This document shows positions 9,355-18,755 of a stretch of DNA of 64,000 bases, piece by piece (position 1 is the first letter of the stretch; every line of letters begins with the position of its first letter). The notes below the pieces were generated by a model. The model made no database searches, was not told the origin of the DNA, and saw only the letters and a program-made list of their open reading frames with translations. Origin of the DNA: Bordetella pertussis 18323 (GTDB lineage: Bacteria; Pseudomonadota; Gammaproteobacteria; Burkholderiales; Burkholderiaceae_B). The stretch lies in the NCBI RefSeq assembly GCF_000306945.1, contig NC_018518.1:682001-746000 (forward strand), in the 5' to 3' direction. The position numbers were made by a program, and so were the translations under genes.

Positions 9355-9377
9355 TTATCCACAATTTCTGTGGATAG
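9355..9377. promoter_or_regulatory. Palindrome of two DnaA-box-like 9-mers
   Basis: TTATCCACA at 9355-9363 equals the DnaA-box consensus. An inverted copy, TGTGGATAG at 9369-9377, differs at one base. Together they make an 8-bp inverted repeat with a 5-base spacer, in the exbB upstream region that was shared with xseA before the inversion. DnaA binding is inferred from the match only. Confidence 0.4.
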
Positions 9378-9486
9378 TTTTGCCGCCCGGGCGGCCTTGC
9401 CACCGCCCCCTTGTGGCCGTTACAGTGCGGCCTTGCACCGTCGCCGCGCTATCGCGGCGGCCGGCCCCCGCCCTGGAGTCTCCGTT

Positions 9487-10107
9487 TTGCTCAACCTGCT
9501 ACGCGAAGCCGGCTGGCCGATCTGGCCCCTGCTCGCCACTTCCATTCTTGGCCTGGCGCTGATCGTCGAACGCCTGCTGGCGCTGCGCCGCAGCCGGATC
9601 CTGCCGCGCGGGCTGAACGAACAGGTCCTGGAGATGCTGCGCAACCAGCAGGACACCCCCGAAGCCCTGGCAAGGCTGGAGCGCAACTCGCCCTTGGGCC
9701 GGGTGCTGGCCGAAGTGCTGCGCCAGCGCCACCTGCCGCGCGAGGAACTGCGGACCGCCGTCGAGGACGCCGGCCGTGGCGCGGCCTACGAGCTGGGCCG
9801 CTACGTTTCGGCCATCGGCACCATTGCCGTGGTGGCGCCGCTGATGGGCCTGTTCGGCACCGTGGTCGGCATGATCGAGATTTTCGGCTCGTACGCACCG
9901 GGTGCCAGCGACCCCGCGCAACTGGCGCGCGGCATCTCGATCGCCCTGTACAACACCGGCTTCGGCATCCTGATCGCCATTCCCGCCATGATCGTGCACC
10001 GCTACCTGCGCGCGCGCATCGACGGCTACCTGCATGCCATGGAACAGTCGGCCGGGCGGCTGGCCCGCTACGTGGCGCCGGCCCGCTCGCGCGAGGCGCG
10101 GCCATGA
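9487..10107 (+). CDS. exbB: ExbB/TolQ-type proton channel protein
   Basis: About 206 residues from a TTG at 9487, chosen because a GGAG sits 8 bases upstream and the protein then begins MLNLLREAGWPIWPLL as in relatives. It has three membrane spans: residues about 10-30, then a long cytoplasmic stretch, then a span over AIGTIAVVAPLMGLFGTVVGMI and another over GISIALYNTGFGILIAIPAMI. With ExbD it forms the inner-membrane channel that couples proton flow to TonB or to a Tol-like partner. It overlaps exbD by ATGA. The exbB-exbD-lpxK-kdsB-adk order is a conserved beta-proteobacterial cell-envelope cluster. This pair has no tonB beside it. Confidence 0.88.
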   Translation: MLNLLREAGWPIWPLLATSILGLALIVERLLALRRSRILPRGLNEQVLEMLRNQQDTPEALARLERNSPLGRVLAEVLRQRHLPREELRTAVEDAGRGAAYELGRYVSAIGTIAVVAPLMGLFGTVVGMIEIFGSYAPGASDPAQLARGISIALYNTGFGILIAIPAMIVHRYLRARIDGYLHAMEQSAGRLARYVAPARSREARP

Positions 10108-10517
10108 ACTTCCGCGGCGGCCGCGCCAGCCAGGATGAGCTCGAGATCAACCTGATCCCCCTCATCGATGTCCTGCTGGTGATCCTGATCTTCCTGGCCG
10201 CCACCACGTCGTTCGCGCGCTTCACGCAGCTGAAGGTCGTGCTGCCGGAGGCCGCGGCCGAACAGGAAGCCCCGCCGGCGCTGGAAATCGCCATCAGCCA
10301 GGACGGCCACTACGCCCTCAACGGCAACCTGCTCGACGCCGCCAACCCCACCGACATCGCCCATGCGCTGAACCTGGCCACCGCCGGCAAGGCCGACCCC
10401 ATCGTGGTCATCAACGCCGACGCCCAGGCCACGCACCAGGCGGTGGTCAATGTCATGGAAGCGGCCCGCCTGGCCGGCATCGGCCGGGTCAACTTCGCCG
10501 CCCAGATCGCCCGGTGA
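10104..10517 (+). CDS. exbD: ExbD/TolR-type protein
   Basis: 137 residues. A short cytoplasmic tail is followed by a single membrane span ([23 protein letters not shown]) with the conserved protonatable Asp in LIDVLLV, then a periplasmic domain. It is the partner of ExbB in the proton-driven channel. Start overlaps exbB (ATGA), stop overlaps lpxK (GTGA at 10514-10517). Confidence 0.9.
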
Positions 10518-11557
10518 ACGCGCCGCGCTGCCTGCGCCGCCTGCTCGAGCGCCAATGGCGCCAGGGCGGCTGGCTGTCCACCCTGCTGCGGCCGCTGGCC
10601 GCGCTGACCGGCCTGGTCGTGGCCCGCAAGCGCAACGCCTATCTGACCGGCGCGCGTGCCGCCTGGCGGGCGCCCGTGCCGGTCGTGGTGGTCGGCAACA
10701 TCTACGTGGGCGGCACCGGCAAGACCCCGGTCGTGATCGAAGTGGTCCGGCAACTGCAGGCGCGCGGCTGGACGCCGGGCGTGGTCAGCCGCGGCTACGG
10801 CGTGGACGTGGGCGCCGCCCCGCGCGTCGGCCAGGGGCAACTCGCTGCCGCCGACTACGGCGACGAGCCCGCCTTGATCGCGCGCGCCACCGGGGCGGCC
10901 ATCGCCGTGCATCCGCATCGCCCCCGGGCCGTGCAGGCGCTGCTGCGCGCGCACCCCGGCGTCGACGTGGTGGTCAGCGACGACGGCCTGCAGCACCTGG
11001 CCCTGGCGCGCGACGTGGAAATCGTGGTGCAGGACGAACGGGGCGTGGGCAACGGGCGCCTGTTGCCGGTCGGCCCGCTGCGCGAGCCGGCGCAGCGGCT
11101 GGCCGATGTCGATGCCATCGTCACCAATGCGGGCCGCCCGCGCGCCGCGGCGGCGCCGGCGGCCGGGGCGCCGCGCCAGCTGGCCATGTGGCTGGAGCCC
11201 ACCCACGCACAGCGCGTGACCGACGGCGCCACGCGGACGCTGGCCGACCTGGCCGCATTGCCGCCGGCGCGCCTGGCCGCCGCGGCCGGCATCGGCAATC
11301 CGGCGCGTTTTTTCCAGACGCTCGAGCAAGCCGGCATCCGTCCCGCGCACACGCTGGCGCTGCCCGACCACTACGCCTATGCGCAGTCGCCCTTTACCGC
11401 GCTGGATGCCGACCTCATCCTGGTTACCGCCAAGGACGCGATCAAATGCGCCGCGCTGGACGACCCGCGCCTGTGGGCGGTGCAGGTCGGCACGCGCCTG
11501 TCCGACCCGGATTTCGGCGACTGGCTGTCGGCCACCCTGCGCGCCCGCCAACCCTGA
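10514..11557 (+). CDS. lpxK: Tetraacyldisaccharide 4'-kinase
   Basis: 347 residues from a GTG that overlaps the exbD stop. LpxK phosphorylates the 4' position of the lipid A disaccharide at the inner membrane. The P-loop is in [15 protein letters not shown] (about residues 57-71), followed by GVVSRGYG and the [13 protein letters not shown] block (catalytic Asp pair). Length and motif order are normal. It is part of the exbBD-lpxK-kdsB lipopolysaccharide cluster. Confidence 0.95.
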
Positions 11558-11612
11558 CCCGGCCGCGCCGGCGCCGCCCCGCGCAGCCGGCGTTCTGCTT
11601 TAGAATCGCGAC

Positions 11613-11801
11613 ATGGAATCCCGTTTGCTCGACATCCTCGTCTGCCCGGTGTGCAAGGGCCGCCTCGAATTTCAGCGCGCGCAGGCCGAACTGGTCTGCA
11701 ACGCCGACCGCCTCGCCTTTCCGGTGCGCGACGGCGTGCCCATCATGCTGGAGGCCGAGGCGCGCTCGCTCGACGCCGAGGCGCCCGCCCAACCCTCCTG
11801 A
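11613..11801 (+). CDS. Trm112-like small zinc-ribbon protein (YcaR type)
   Basis: 62 residues. Begins [20 protein letters not shown] with one CxxC; a further Cys lies in [13 protein letters not shown], followed by the conserved DGVPIML. Proteins of this UPF0434/Trm112 type lie between lpxK and kdsB in many proteobacteria. The bacterial role is not firmly known. It ends 9 bp before kdsB. Confidence 0.88.
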   Translation: MESRLLDILVCPVCKGRLEFQRAQAELVCNADRLAFPVRDGVPIMLEAEARSLDAEAPAQPS

Positions 11802-11810
11802 GTCCGGCCA

Positions 11811-12575
11811 GTGAGCTTTACCGTCCTGATCCCGGCGCGCCTGGCGTCCACCCGCCTGCCCGACAAGCCGCTGGCCGACATCGCCGGCAAGCCCATGGTG
11901 GTGCGCGTGGCCGAACGCGCCGCGCTGTCGGGCGCAGAGCGCGTCATGATCGCCACCGACGATGCGCGCGTCCAGCAAGCGGCCGCCGCCCATGGCCATG
12001 CCGCCATCCTGACCCGTCCCGACCACCCCACCGGCACCGACCGCCTGTCCGAGGCCGTCGACGCGCTGGGGCTGCCCGATGACGCCATCGTCGTCAACGT
12101 ACAGGGCGACGAGCCGCTGATCGAACCGGCCCTGATCGACGCGGTCGCCGCCCAGCTGGTGGCCGCCCCGCATGCCGATATCGCCACCTGTGCCTGTCCG
12201 CTGGCCGATGCCGAGGCGCTGTTCAACCCCAATGTCGTGAAAGTGGTGTGCACGGCCGACCGGCGCGCCCTGTACTTCTCGCGCGCCCCCATCCCGTGGG
12301 CGCGCGACGCCCTGGCCGGCGGCGCACGGGTTCTTGCCCCCGGCCTGCCCGCCTGGCATCACATCGGCATCTATGCCTATCGCGTGGCCTTCCTACGCCG
12401 TTTCCCGGCCCTGTCGCAGGGACAGCTGGAACGCTACGAATCGCTGGAACAGCTGCGCGCGATGGAGCACGGCCACGTTATCGTGGTGCACCATACCGAC
12501 AGCGCGCCCGCCGCCGGCGTGGACACGCCAGCCGACCTGGAACGTGCCCGGGCCGCATACACGAATCGGTTATAA
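11811..12575 (+). CDS. kdsB: 3-deoxy-manno-octulosonate cytidylyltransferase
   Basis: 254 residues from a GTG. It activates Kdo as CMP-Kdo for lipopolysaccharide core synthesis. The nucleotide-binding N-terminus [20 protein letters not shown] is plain, followed by [15 protein letters not shown] and the [11 protein letters not shown] block. Length matches E. coli KdsB. It lies 9 bp after the Trm112-like gene, and adk follows after a 90-bp gap. Confidence 0.96.
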   Translation: MSFTVLIPARLASTRLPDKPLADIAGKPMVVRVAERAALSGAERVMIATDDARVQQAAAAHGHAAILTRPDHPTGTDRLSEAVDALGLPDDAIVVNVQGDEPLIEPALIDAVAAQLVAAPHADIATCACPLADAEALFNPNVVKVVCTADRRALYFSRAPIPWARDALAGGARVLAPGLPAWHHIGIYAYRVAFLRRFPALSQGQLERYESLEQLRAMEHGHVIVVHHTDSAPAAGVDTPADLERARAAYTNRL

Positions 12576-12626
12576 GGGTTATTTCCCATGGCGCGGCCCC
12601 ACATCCGGTGCTGCATTGCGGCATAA

Positions 12627-13322
<696 letters not shown>

Positions 13323-13413
13323 ACCGCGCCGCGAGGCCGCCGCGCCGCCCGCGCAGGGGTGCGCGGCCGCGCGCGCCCTGCCCGCCTTCATTGCTAGCCA
13401 AGTAGGATCTGAC

Positions 13414-14172
13414 ATGGAAATCGCGAACAAGGTATTCATCGTTACCGGTGGCGCATCCGGCCTGGGCGCCGGCACCGTGCGCATGCTGGTGGCCAACGGC
13501 GCCAAGGTCGTCATCGCCGACGTGCAGGACGAACCCGGCCAGGCGCTGGCCAAGGAGCTGAACCAGCGCTACGTGCACTGCGACGTGACGCAGGAAGCCG
13601 ATGGCAAGCAGGCGGTGGCCGCCGCGGTCGAGCTGGGCCCCCTGTTCGGACTGGTCAACTGCGCCGGCGTCGCGCCGGCCGCCAAGATCGTCGGCAAGAA
13701 CGGCGCCCACCCGCTGGACCTGTTCCAGAAGGTGGTCTCCATCAATCTGATCGGCAGCTTCAACATGATGCGCCTGGCCGCCGAGGCCATGAGCGCCAAC
13801 ACGCCCGAGTCCACCGGCGAGCGCGGCGTGCTGATCAACACCGCCTCGGTCGCGGCCTTCGACGGCCAGATCGGGCAGGCGGCCTACGCGGCCTCCAAGG
13901 CCGGCGTGGCCGGCATGACGCTGCCGATCGCGCGCGACCTGTCCAAGACCGGGATCCGCTGCATGACCATCGCCCCGGGCATCTTCGGCACGCCCATGAT
14001 CTTCGGCATGCCGCAGGAAGTCCAGGACTCGCTGGCCGCCAGCATCCCCTTCCCCGCGCGCCTGGGCCGCCCGGAAGACTACGCCAGGCTGGTGCACAGC
14101 ATCATCACCAACGATATGCTCAACGGCGAAACGATCCGCCTCGACGGCGCGATCCGGATGCCGCCCAAGTAA
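13414..14172 (+). CDS. Short-chain dehydrogenase, HSD10-like
   Basis: 252 residues. Classical SDR: NAD-binding TGGASGLG (residues about 10-17), NCAGV, catalytic Ser in NTASVAAFDGQ, and YAASK with catalytic Tyr and Lys. The best family resemblance is to the 3-hydroxyacyl-CoA dehydrogenase (type II, HSD17B10-like) group, judged from the GERGVLINTASVAAFDGQIGQ and GIFGTPM stretches. The substrate is inferred, not shown. An AGTAGGAT lies 6-8 bases before the start. Confidence 0.85.
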   Translation: MEIANKVFIVTGGASGLGAGTVRMLVANGAKVVIADVQDEPGQALAKELNQRYVHCDVTQEADGKQAVAAAVELGPLFGLVNCAGVAPAAKIVGKNGAHPLDLFQKVVSINLIGSFNMMRLAAEAMSANTPESTGERGVLINTASVAAFDGQIGQAAYAASKAGVAGMTLPIARDLSKTGIRCMTIAPGIFGTPMIFGMPQEVQDSLAASIPFPARLGRPEDYARLVHSIITNDMLNGETIRLDGAIRMPPK

Positions 14173-14184
14173 TCCCTCCCCCCG

Positions 14185-14209
14185 ACGTGCCGGCTCGATG
14201 CCGGCACGT
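14185..14209. terminator. Hairpin between the SDR gene and murJ
   Basis: Ten-base-pair perfect stem ACGTGCCGGC with its complement around a 5-base loop, followed by TGCTTT. A likely terminator, with a weak T tract. Confidence 0.55.
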
Positions 14210-14230
14210 TGCTTTGGTACCCTGGCTTTT

Positions 14231-15799
14231 ATGGCATTGCTACGCTCGGCGGCTACCGTCAGCAGTTTCACCCTGCTGTCGCGCATCACCGGCCTGGTGC
14301 GCGACATCCTGGTGGCGCGCGCGTTCGGCGCGGGCCCCCTGACCGATGCGTTCTGGGTCGCCTTCCGTATTCCCAACCTGCTGCGCCGCCTGTTTGCCGA
14401 AGGCGCGTTCGCGCAGGCCTTCGTGCCCATCCTGGGCGCGGCCCGCACCGAACGCAGCGACGCGGAGGTACGCACGCTGCTCGACCGGGTGGCCGTGCTG
14501 CTGACCGCCGCGCTGATGCTGGTCACCCTGGCCGGCGTCGTGGCGGCGCCCTGGGTGGTGACCGCCATGGCCAGCGGACTGCGCAGCGCCGAACGCGGCG
14601 CCGAGTTCGGCGCCGCGGTATGGATGACGCGGGTGATGTTCCCGTACATCCTGTGCATGTCCCTCATCGCCTTCGCATCCGGCGTGCTCAACACGTGGCG
14701 CCGCTTTGCCGTGCCGGCGTTCACGCCGGTGCTGCTCAACCTTGCCATGATCGCGGCCTGCCTGTGGCTGGCGCCGCGCATGGACGTGCCGATCTACGCC
14801 CTGGCCCTGGGCGTGATGGCCGGCGGCGTCGCGCAACTGGCCGTGCAATGGCTGGCGCTGGCCCGCCTGGGCCTGACGCCGCGCTGGTCGCTCGATTTGC
14901 GGCAGGCCTGGCGCGACCCGACGGTGCAGCGGATCCTGAAACAGATGGCGCCCGCCACGCTCGGGGTATCGGTGGCGCAGATTTCCCTGCTGATCAACAC
15001 CAATATCGCCACCTGGCTGCAGCCGGGCAGCGTGACCTGGCTGTCGTTTGCCGACCGGCTGATGGAGTTTCCCACCGCCCTGCTGGGCGTGGCGCTGGGC
15101 ACGGTGCTGCTGCCCAGCCTGTCGGCGGCGCACGCGCGCGCCGACCAGGACGGCTACAGCGGCCTGCTGGACTGGGGACTGCGCCTGGTACTGATGCTGG
15201 GCCTGCCGGCCGCCCTGGGCCTGGCGCTGCTGTCGGACGGGCTGGTGGCGACCCTGTTCCACTACGGCGCGTTCCAGGCGCAGGACGTGCAGCAGACGCG
15301 GCTGGCCGTCATCGCCTATTCGGCCGGCCTGATCGGCCTGCTGGCGATCAAGATCCTGGCGCCCGGCTTCTACGCCAAGCAGGACATCCGCACCCCGGTC
15401 AAGATCGCCATCATGGTGCTGGTGCTGACCCAGCTGCTCAACGCCATCCTGGTTCCGTGGCTGGCGCATGCCGGACTGGCGCTGGCCATCGGCCTGGGCG
15501 CCTGCATCAACGCCCTCGCGCTGCTGACCGGGCTGCGCCGGCGCGGCGTCTACCGGCCCGGCGCCGGCTGGGGGCGTTTCATGCTGCGGCTGGTCCCGGC
15601 CCTGGCGGCCCTGGCGGCCGTATTGCTGGCCGCCGACCGCCATATCGACTGGATCGCGCTGCAGCCGTGGCCGGGGCTGCGCGCCCTGTGGCTGGGCGGC
15701 GTGCTGCTGGCCTGCATGCTGGCCTACTTCGGGCTGCTGCTGGCCGCCGGCATGCGGCCACGCGATTTCACCCGCCGCGGCGCCCGTTGGCGCATGTAA
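14231..15799 (+). CDS. murJ: Lipid II flippase MurJ (MviN)
   Basis: 522 residues with about 14 hydrophobic segments, the MOP-superfamily flippase that moves lipid II across the inner membrane for peptidoglycan synthesis. The N-terminus (SSFTLLSRITGLVRDILVAR) and the AFWVAFRIPNLLRRLFAEGAF motif are diagnostic. The start is placed at 14231 because upstream in-frame codons run back into the hairpin. murJ near rpsT is the common beta-proteobacterial order; here a FecR-like gene lies between them. Confidence 0.95.
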   Translation: MALLRSAATVSSFTLLSRITGLVRDILVARAFGAGPLTDAFWVAFRIPNLLRRLFAEGAFAQAFVPILGAARTERSDAEVRTLLDRVAVLLTAALMLVTLAGVVAAPWVVTAMASGLRSAERGAEFGAAVWMTRVMFPYILCMSLIAFASGVLNTWRRFAVPAFTPVLLNLAMIAACLWLAPRMDVPIYALALGVMAGGVAQLAVQWLALARLGLTPRWSLDLRQAWRDPTVQRILKQMAPATLGVSVAQISLLINTNIATWLQPGSVTWLSFADRLMEFPTALLGVALGTVLLPSLSAAHARADQDGYSGLLDWGLRLVLMLGLPAALGLALLSDGLVATLFHYGAFQAQDVQQTRLAVIAYSAGLIGLLAIKILAPGFYAKQDIRTPVKIAIMVLVLTQLLNAILVPWLAHAGLALAIGLGACINALALLTGLRRRGVYRPGAGWGRFMLRLVPALAALAAVLLAADRHIDWIALQPWPGLRALWLGGVLLACMLAYFGLLLAAGMRPRDFTRRGARWRM

Positions 15800-15841
15800 C
15801 ATTTCCATTGATACACACGTTGAAATAGTGAAAATCACAAC

Positions 15842-15868
15842 AAAGACCGGCCCTTACGGCCGGTCTTT
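15842..15868. terminator. Hairpin after murJ
   Basis: Stem AAAGACCGGCC with GGCCGGTCTTT around a short loop. A-rich before and T-containing after, so it may work in either direction. Confidence 0.65.
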
Positions 15869-15999
15869 GCATTTATTGGATCGACATTTGTAACCATATA
15901 AGGTAAATTTTCGTAAAAAAGCATACTGTTTAATCTGGCATTGATACTGTCCAACTTGCCATCGCCGGACGAGCCGTAAGGCTCAATGCGGATCGAACC

Positions 16000-17004
16000 T
16001 TGAACACTGCCGCCAATACGCCGCCGCTTTCCGACCAGGTCGTCGACTGGTTGCTGCTGCTGCGCTCGGGCCAGGCCACGCGTACCGACTACGCCCGGTT
16101 CCTGGCGTGGCGCAACGCCAACCCGATGAACGAGAACGCCTGGCAGCAACTCACGGGTACCCTGGCCGGCGCCAATACCGGCCGGCTGGGCGACGCCTAT
16201 CCGACCGGCTACGACGGCGCCGACCAGGCACCGCCCGCCGAGCTGCCCGCCGAGACGCTGGCCATGCCGGCGCGGCGCCATTTCCTCAGCAGCGTCGGCG
16301 CCCTGGCGCTGGGCGGCGCCGGCCTGGCCGCCGCGGCCTACGTCGGCAACAGCTTCTATCCGCTCAACGCGCTGGCCGCCGACGCGGCCACCAACACCGG
16401 CGAGCGGCGCCGCTACATGCTGTCGGACGGCAGCGAACTGCTGCTGGACGCCCGCAGCCGGGTCAACCTGGAATTCACGGCCACCTACCGGCGCCTGCAT
16501 CTGCTCGAAGGCGCCGTCTCGGTCACGGTGCGCGCCGATCCGTACCGCCCGTTCTCGGTCCAGACCGCCGAAGGCGTGGTGCGCTCGCTGGGCACCCGCT
16601 ACATGGTGCGGCAGCAGGTCCGCCGCACGCTGGTAGTCGTGCACGAGAACGACGTGGAGATCGAAACCGTGGCCAACGCGCGTGGCATCGTGCGCGCCGG
16701 CACCGGCGCCCGCTTCGACGCCACGCGCGTGGACACGCCGCGCGCCGGGCTGGCGGCCCACGCGGCCTGGGAAAACGGCTGGATCGAGGCGCATGGCCGC
16801 CCCCTGGCCGACGTCGTGGCGGCCATGCGCCCCTACCGGCGCGGCACGCTGCGAGTCAGCATGGCGGCGGGCGGCCTGCCGGTCTCGGGAACCTTCCCTC
16901 TGGACGACAGTGATGCTACGCTTGTGGCCTTGCAAGCCAGCGTGCCCATCCGGGTCACCCGCCTGACGCCCTGGTTCGTGTCGATCGGCGTCGCAACCGC
17001 CTGA
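16000..17004 (+). CDS. FecR-like anti-sigma/transmembrane sensor, orphan
   Basis: About 334 residues. Starts near a TTG at 16000 with no strong ribosome-binding site; no in-frame ATG or GTG lies upstream before a stop at 15931. The first 60 residues match the cytoplasmic FecR head (VVDWLLLLRSGQATRTDYARFLAW, then NENAWQQL). One membrane span follows (about residues 95-115), then a periplasmic FecR domain (LSDGSELLLDARSRVNL, LLEGAVSVTV, VRSLGTRYMV) and a short STN-like end. Relatives signal through a neighbouring ECF sigma factor and a TonB receptor. Neither is here, so it is either an orphan or a remnant. Confidence 0.78.
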   Translation: MNTAANTPPLSDQVVDWLLLLRSGQATRTDYARFLAWRNANPMNENAWQQLTGTLAGANTGRLGDAYPTGYDGADQAPPAELPAETLAMPARRHFLSSVGALALGGAGLAAAAYVGNSFYPLNALAADAATNTGERRRYMLSDGSELLLDARSRVNLEFTATYRRLHLLEGAVSVTVRADPYRPFSVQTAEGVVRSLGTRYMVRQQVRRTLVVVHENDVEIETVANARGIVRAGTGARFDATRVDTPRAGLAAHAAWENGWIEAHGRPLADVVAAMRPYRRGTLRVSMAAGGLPVSGTFPLDDSDATLVALQASVPIRVTRLTPWFVSIGVATA

Positions 17005-17041
17005 CACCCTGCCCCCGCCGCCCTTTTTGTTGGCGCGGGGC

Positions 17042-17069
17042 TTGCAATCCCCGTCGGACTTGATACAAT
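17042..17069 (+). promoter_or_regulatory. Sigma-70 type promoter for rpsT
   Basis: TTGCAA (17042-17047), a 16-base spacer and TACAAT (17064-17069), placed 35 bp before the S20 start codon. Confidence 0.6.
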
Positions 17070-17104
17070 GTCTGACTTTGCCGAATTCATACTAGCTAAG
17101 CAAC

Positions 17105-17368
17105 ATGGCCAATACCGCCCAAGCCCGCAAGCGCGCTCGCCAATCGGTCCAGCGCAACAAGCACAACTCCAGCCTGCGCTCGATGCTGCGCACCGCCATC
17201 AAGCGCGTTCGCCAATCCATCGCCACTGGCGATAAGGCTGCTGCTGGCGAAACGCTGCGTAAAGCCACGAGCGTGATTGACAGCGTGGCTGACAAGAACA
17301 TCATCCACAAGAACAAGGCTGCTCGCCACAAGAGCCGCCTGGCTGCCGCCGTCAAGGCGCTGGCCTAA
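17105..17368 (+). CDS. rpsT: 30S ribosomal protein S20
   Basis: 87 residues, rich in Lys and Arg. Starts [21 protein letters not shown] and ends with the conserved [17 protein letters not shown]. Binds 16S rRNA early in 30S assembly. Single-gene unit with its own promoter and terminator. Codon use differs from the neighbours (more AT at third positions), as usual for a highly expressed gene. Confidence 0.97.
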   Translation: MANTAQARKRARQSVQRNKHNSSLRSMLRTAIKRVRQSIATGDKAAAGETLRKATSVIDSVADKNIIHKNKAARHKSRLAAAVKALA

Positions 17369-17408
17369 AGCCAGTATTGCCCTTCGGGGCAGCGAATACG
17401 GCAAGCAG

Positions 17409-17435
17409 AAAGGATGCCCGCGGGCATCCTTTTTG
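17409..17435 (+). terminator. Intrinsic terminator after rpsT
   Basis: Stem AAAGGATGCCCG with CGGGCATCCTTT, then TTGTTTT. Confidence 0.9.
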
Positions 17436-17485
17436 TTTTGGCGCACGCCTGTTTTGGCGCACGCCGGGCGCGGCCGCCGCCCGCC

Positions 17486-18262
17486 TCAGGCCGGAAATGC
17501 CGCGCGCAGGGCGAACGTGGCCTGCTTGAAGACGCCCAGGTCCGAACCGACCGCCACGAAGTGCGCCCCCATGTCCAGGTAGCGCCTCGCATCGGCCTGC
17601 ACCGGCGCGAGTATCCCTACCGCCTTGCCTTGCGCGGCCACCCTGCCGTGCAGATGGCGGATGGCTTCCTGCACCTCAGGATGCCCGGGGTTGCCAAGAT
17701 GGCCCAGGGCAGCGGCCAGATCGGACGGGCCGATGAAGACGCCGTCGACCCCGTCGACCGCGGCGATCTCGTCGACCGCCTCGACGCCCGGGCGGCTTTC
17801 GATTTGCAGCAGCACGCAGATGTTGTCGTTGATGGTCCGCAGGTAGTCGGTCACCGTCCCGTAGCGGTTGCTGCGCTGCGCCACCGACACGCCGCGCATG
17901 CCCTGCGGCGGATAGCGCATGGCCGCCACCGTCCGGCGCGCATCGTCGGCCGAATCGATGAACGGAATCAGCAGGTTGTAGAAGCCGATATCGAGCATGC
18001 GCTTGATCTCGACCGGATCGTTCCAGGAAGGCCGCCCCACGGCGGCGCTGGCGCTGCCCTGCAGCGCCTGCAACTGCTGCAGCAACAGCGGCACATCGTT
18101 GGGCGAGTGCTCGGCATCGAGCAGCAGCCAGTCGAAATCGGCCATTCCGGCCACTTCGGCGGTAATGTGGCTGGCCAGGCTCAGCCAGTAGCCGATCAGT
18201 TGCTCGCGCGCCAGGATGCGCTGGCGAAACCGGTTGGGCAGCGGTGAATTCATCGTCGTCAT
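17486..18262 (-). CDS. HpcH/HpaI-type aldolase (GarL-like)
   Basis: 258 residues, start ATG at 18262 (an ATG at 18253 is also possible). Class II pyruvate aldolase of the HpaI/GarL family, which splits 2-keto-3-deoxy acids (for example 2-keto-3-deoxyglucarate) into pyruvate and an aldehyde using a divalent metal. Seen: [14 protein letters not shown] (catalytic His and metal region), [17 protein letters not shown] (metal-ligand Glu), [13 protein letters not shown] (metal-ligand Asp). It lies 50 bp after the 3' Bug fragment on the same strand. Undoing the copy 2/copy 3 inversion makes it the fourth gene of the dehydrogenase-dehydratase-Bug operon, whose chemistry it would complete. Confidence 0.88.
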   Translation of the reverse strand: MTTMNSPLPNRFRQRILAREQLIGYWLSLASHITAEVAGMADFDWLLLDAEHSPNDVPLLLQQLQALQGSASAAVGRPSWNDPVEIKRMLDIGFYNLLIPFIDSADDARRTVAAMRYPPQGMRGVSVAQRSNRYGTVTDYLRTINDNICVLLQIESRPGVEAVDEIAAVDGVDGVFIGPSDLAAALGHLGNPGHPEVQEAIRHLHGRVAAQGKAVGILAPVQADARRYLDMGAHFVAVGSDLGVFKQATFALRAAFPA

Positions 18263-18312
18263 TCCCCGAGGTGGATGAGGGCCGGCGCCTGGCGCCGGCC
18301 GTGGTTGCCGGG

Positions 18313-18755
18313 TCAATCCATGCGGGCGCCGGAGGCCTGGGCCGCCTTGCCCCATTTGTCGATTTCGGCGGCGACAAAGGCGTCGAACGCCTTGGGGTCA
18401 TTGCCCACGACCACGAACCCCACCGCCTGCAGCTTGTCGCGCAATTGCGGCGCGGCCAGCGCGCGCACGGTGGCCTGGCTCAGCCGATCGATGACCGGGG
18501 CGGGCGTGCCGGCAGGCGCCGACAGGCCGAACCACGATTCGGCGGCGAAACCCGGATAGCCCGACTCGGCAATGGTGGGCGTATCCGGGTAGGCCGGGTT
18601 GCGCTTGACGCTGGCCACCGCCAGCGCCCGCACCTTGCCGCCCTGCACCTGCGGCAGCAGGTTGTCCTGGTTCAGGAACAGCACCGACACGCGCCCGCCT
18701 ATCGTATCGGTAATGGCGGCGGCCCCGCCCTTGTACGGGACGTGCACCAGCTAGA
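18313..18755 (-). pseudogene. Bug solute-binding protein, 3' fragment
   Basis: About 145 residues of a Bug protein C-terminus, beginning LVHVPYKGGAAAITDTIGG, then GGKVRALAVAS, PTIAESGYPGF and WFGLSAPAGTPAPVI, all typical of the family's second half. It starts directly at IS481 copy 3 and has no start codon of its own. It joins in frame with the fragment ending at 8259. The joined reading has TAG at the insertion point between ...GI and LVHVPYK. Confidence 0.92.
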
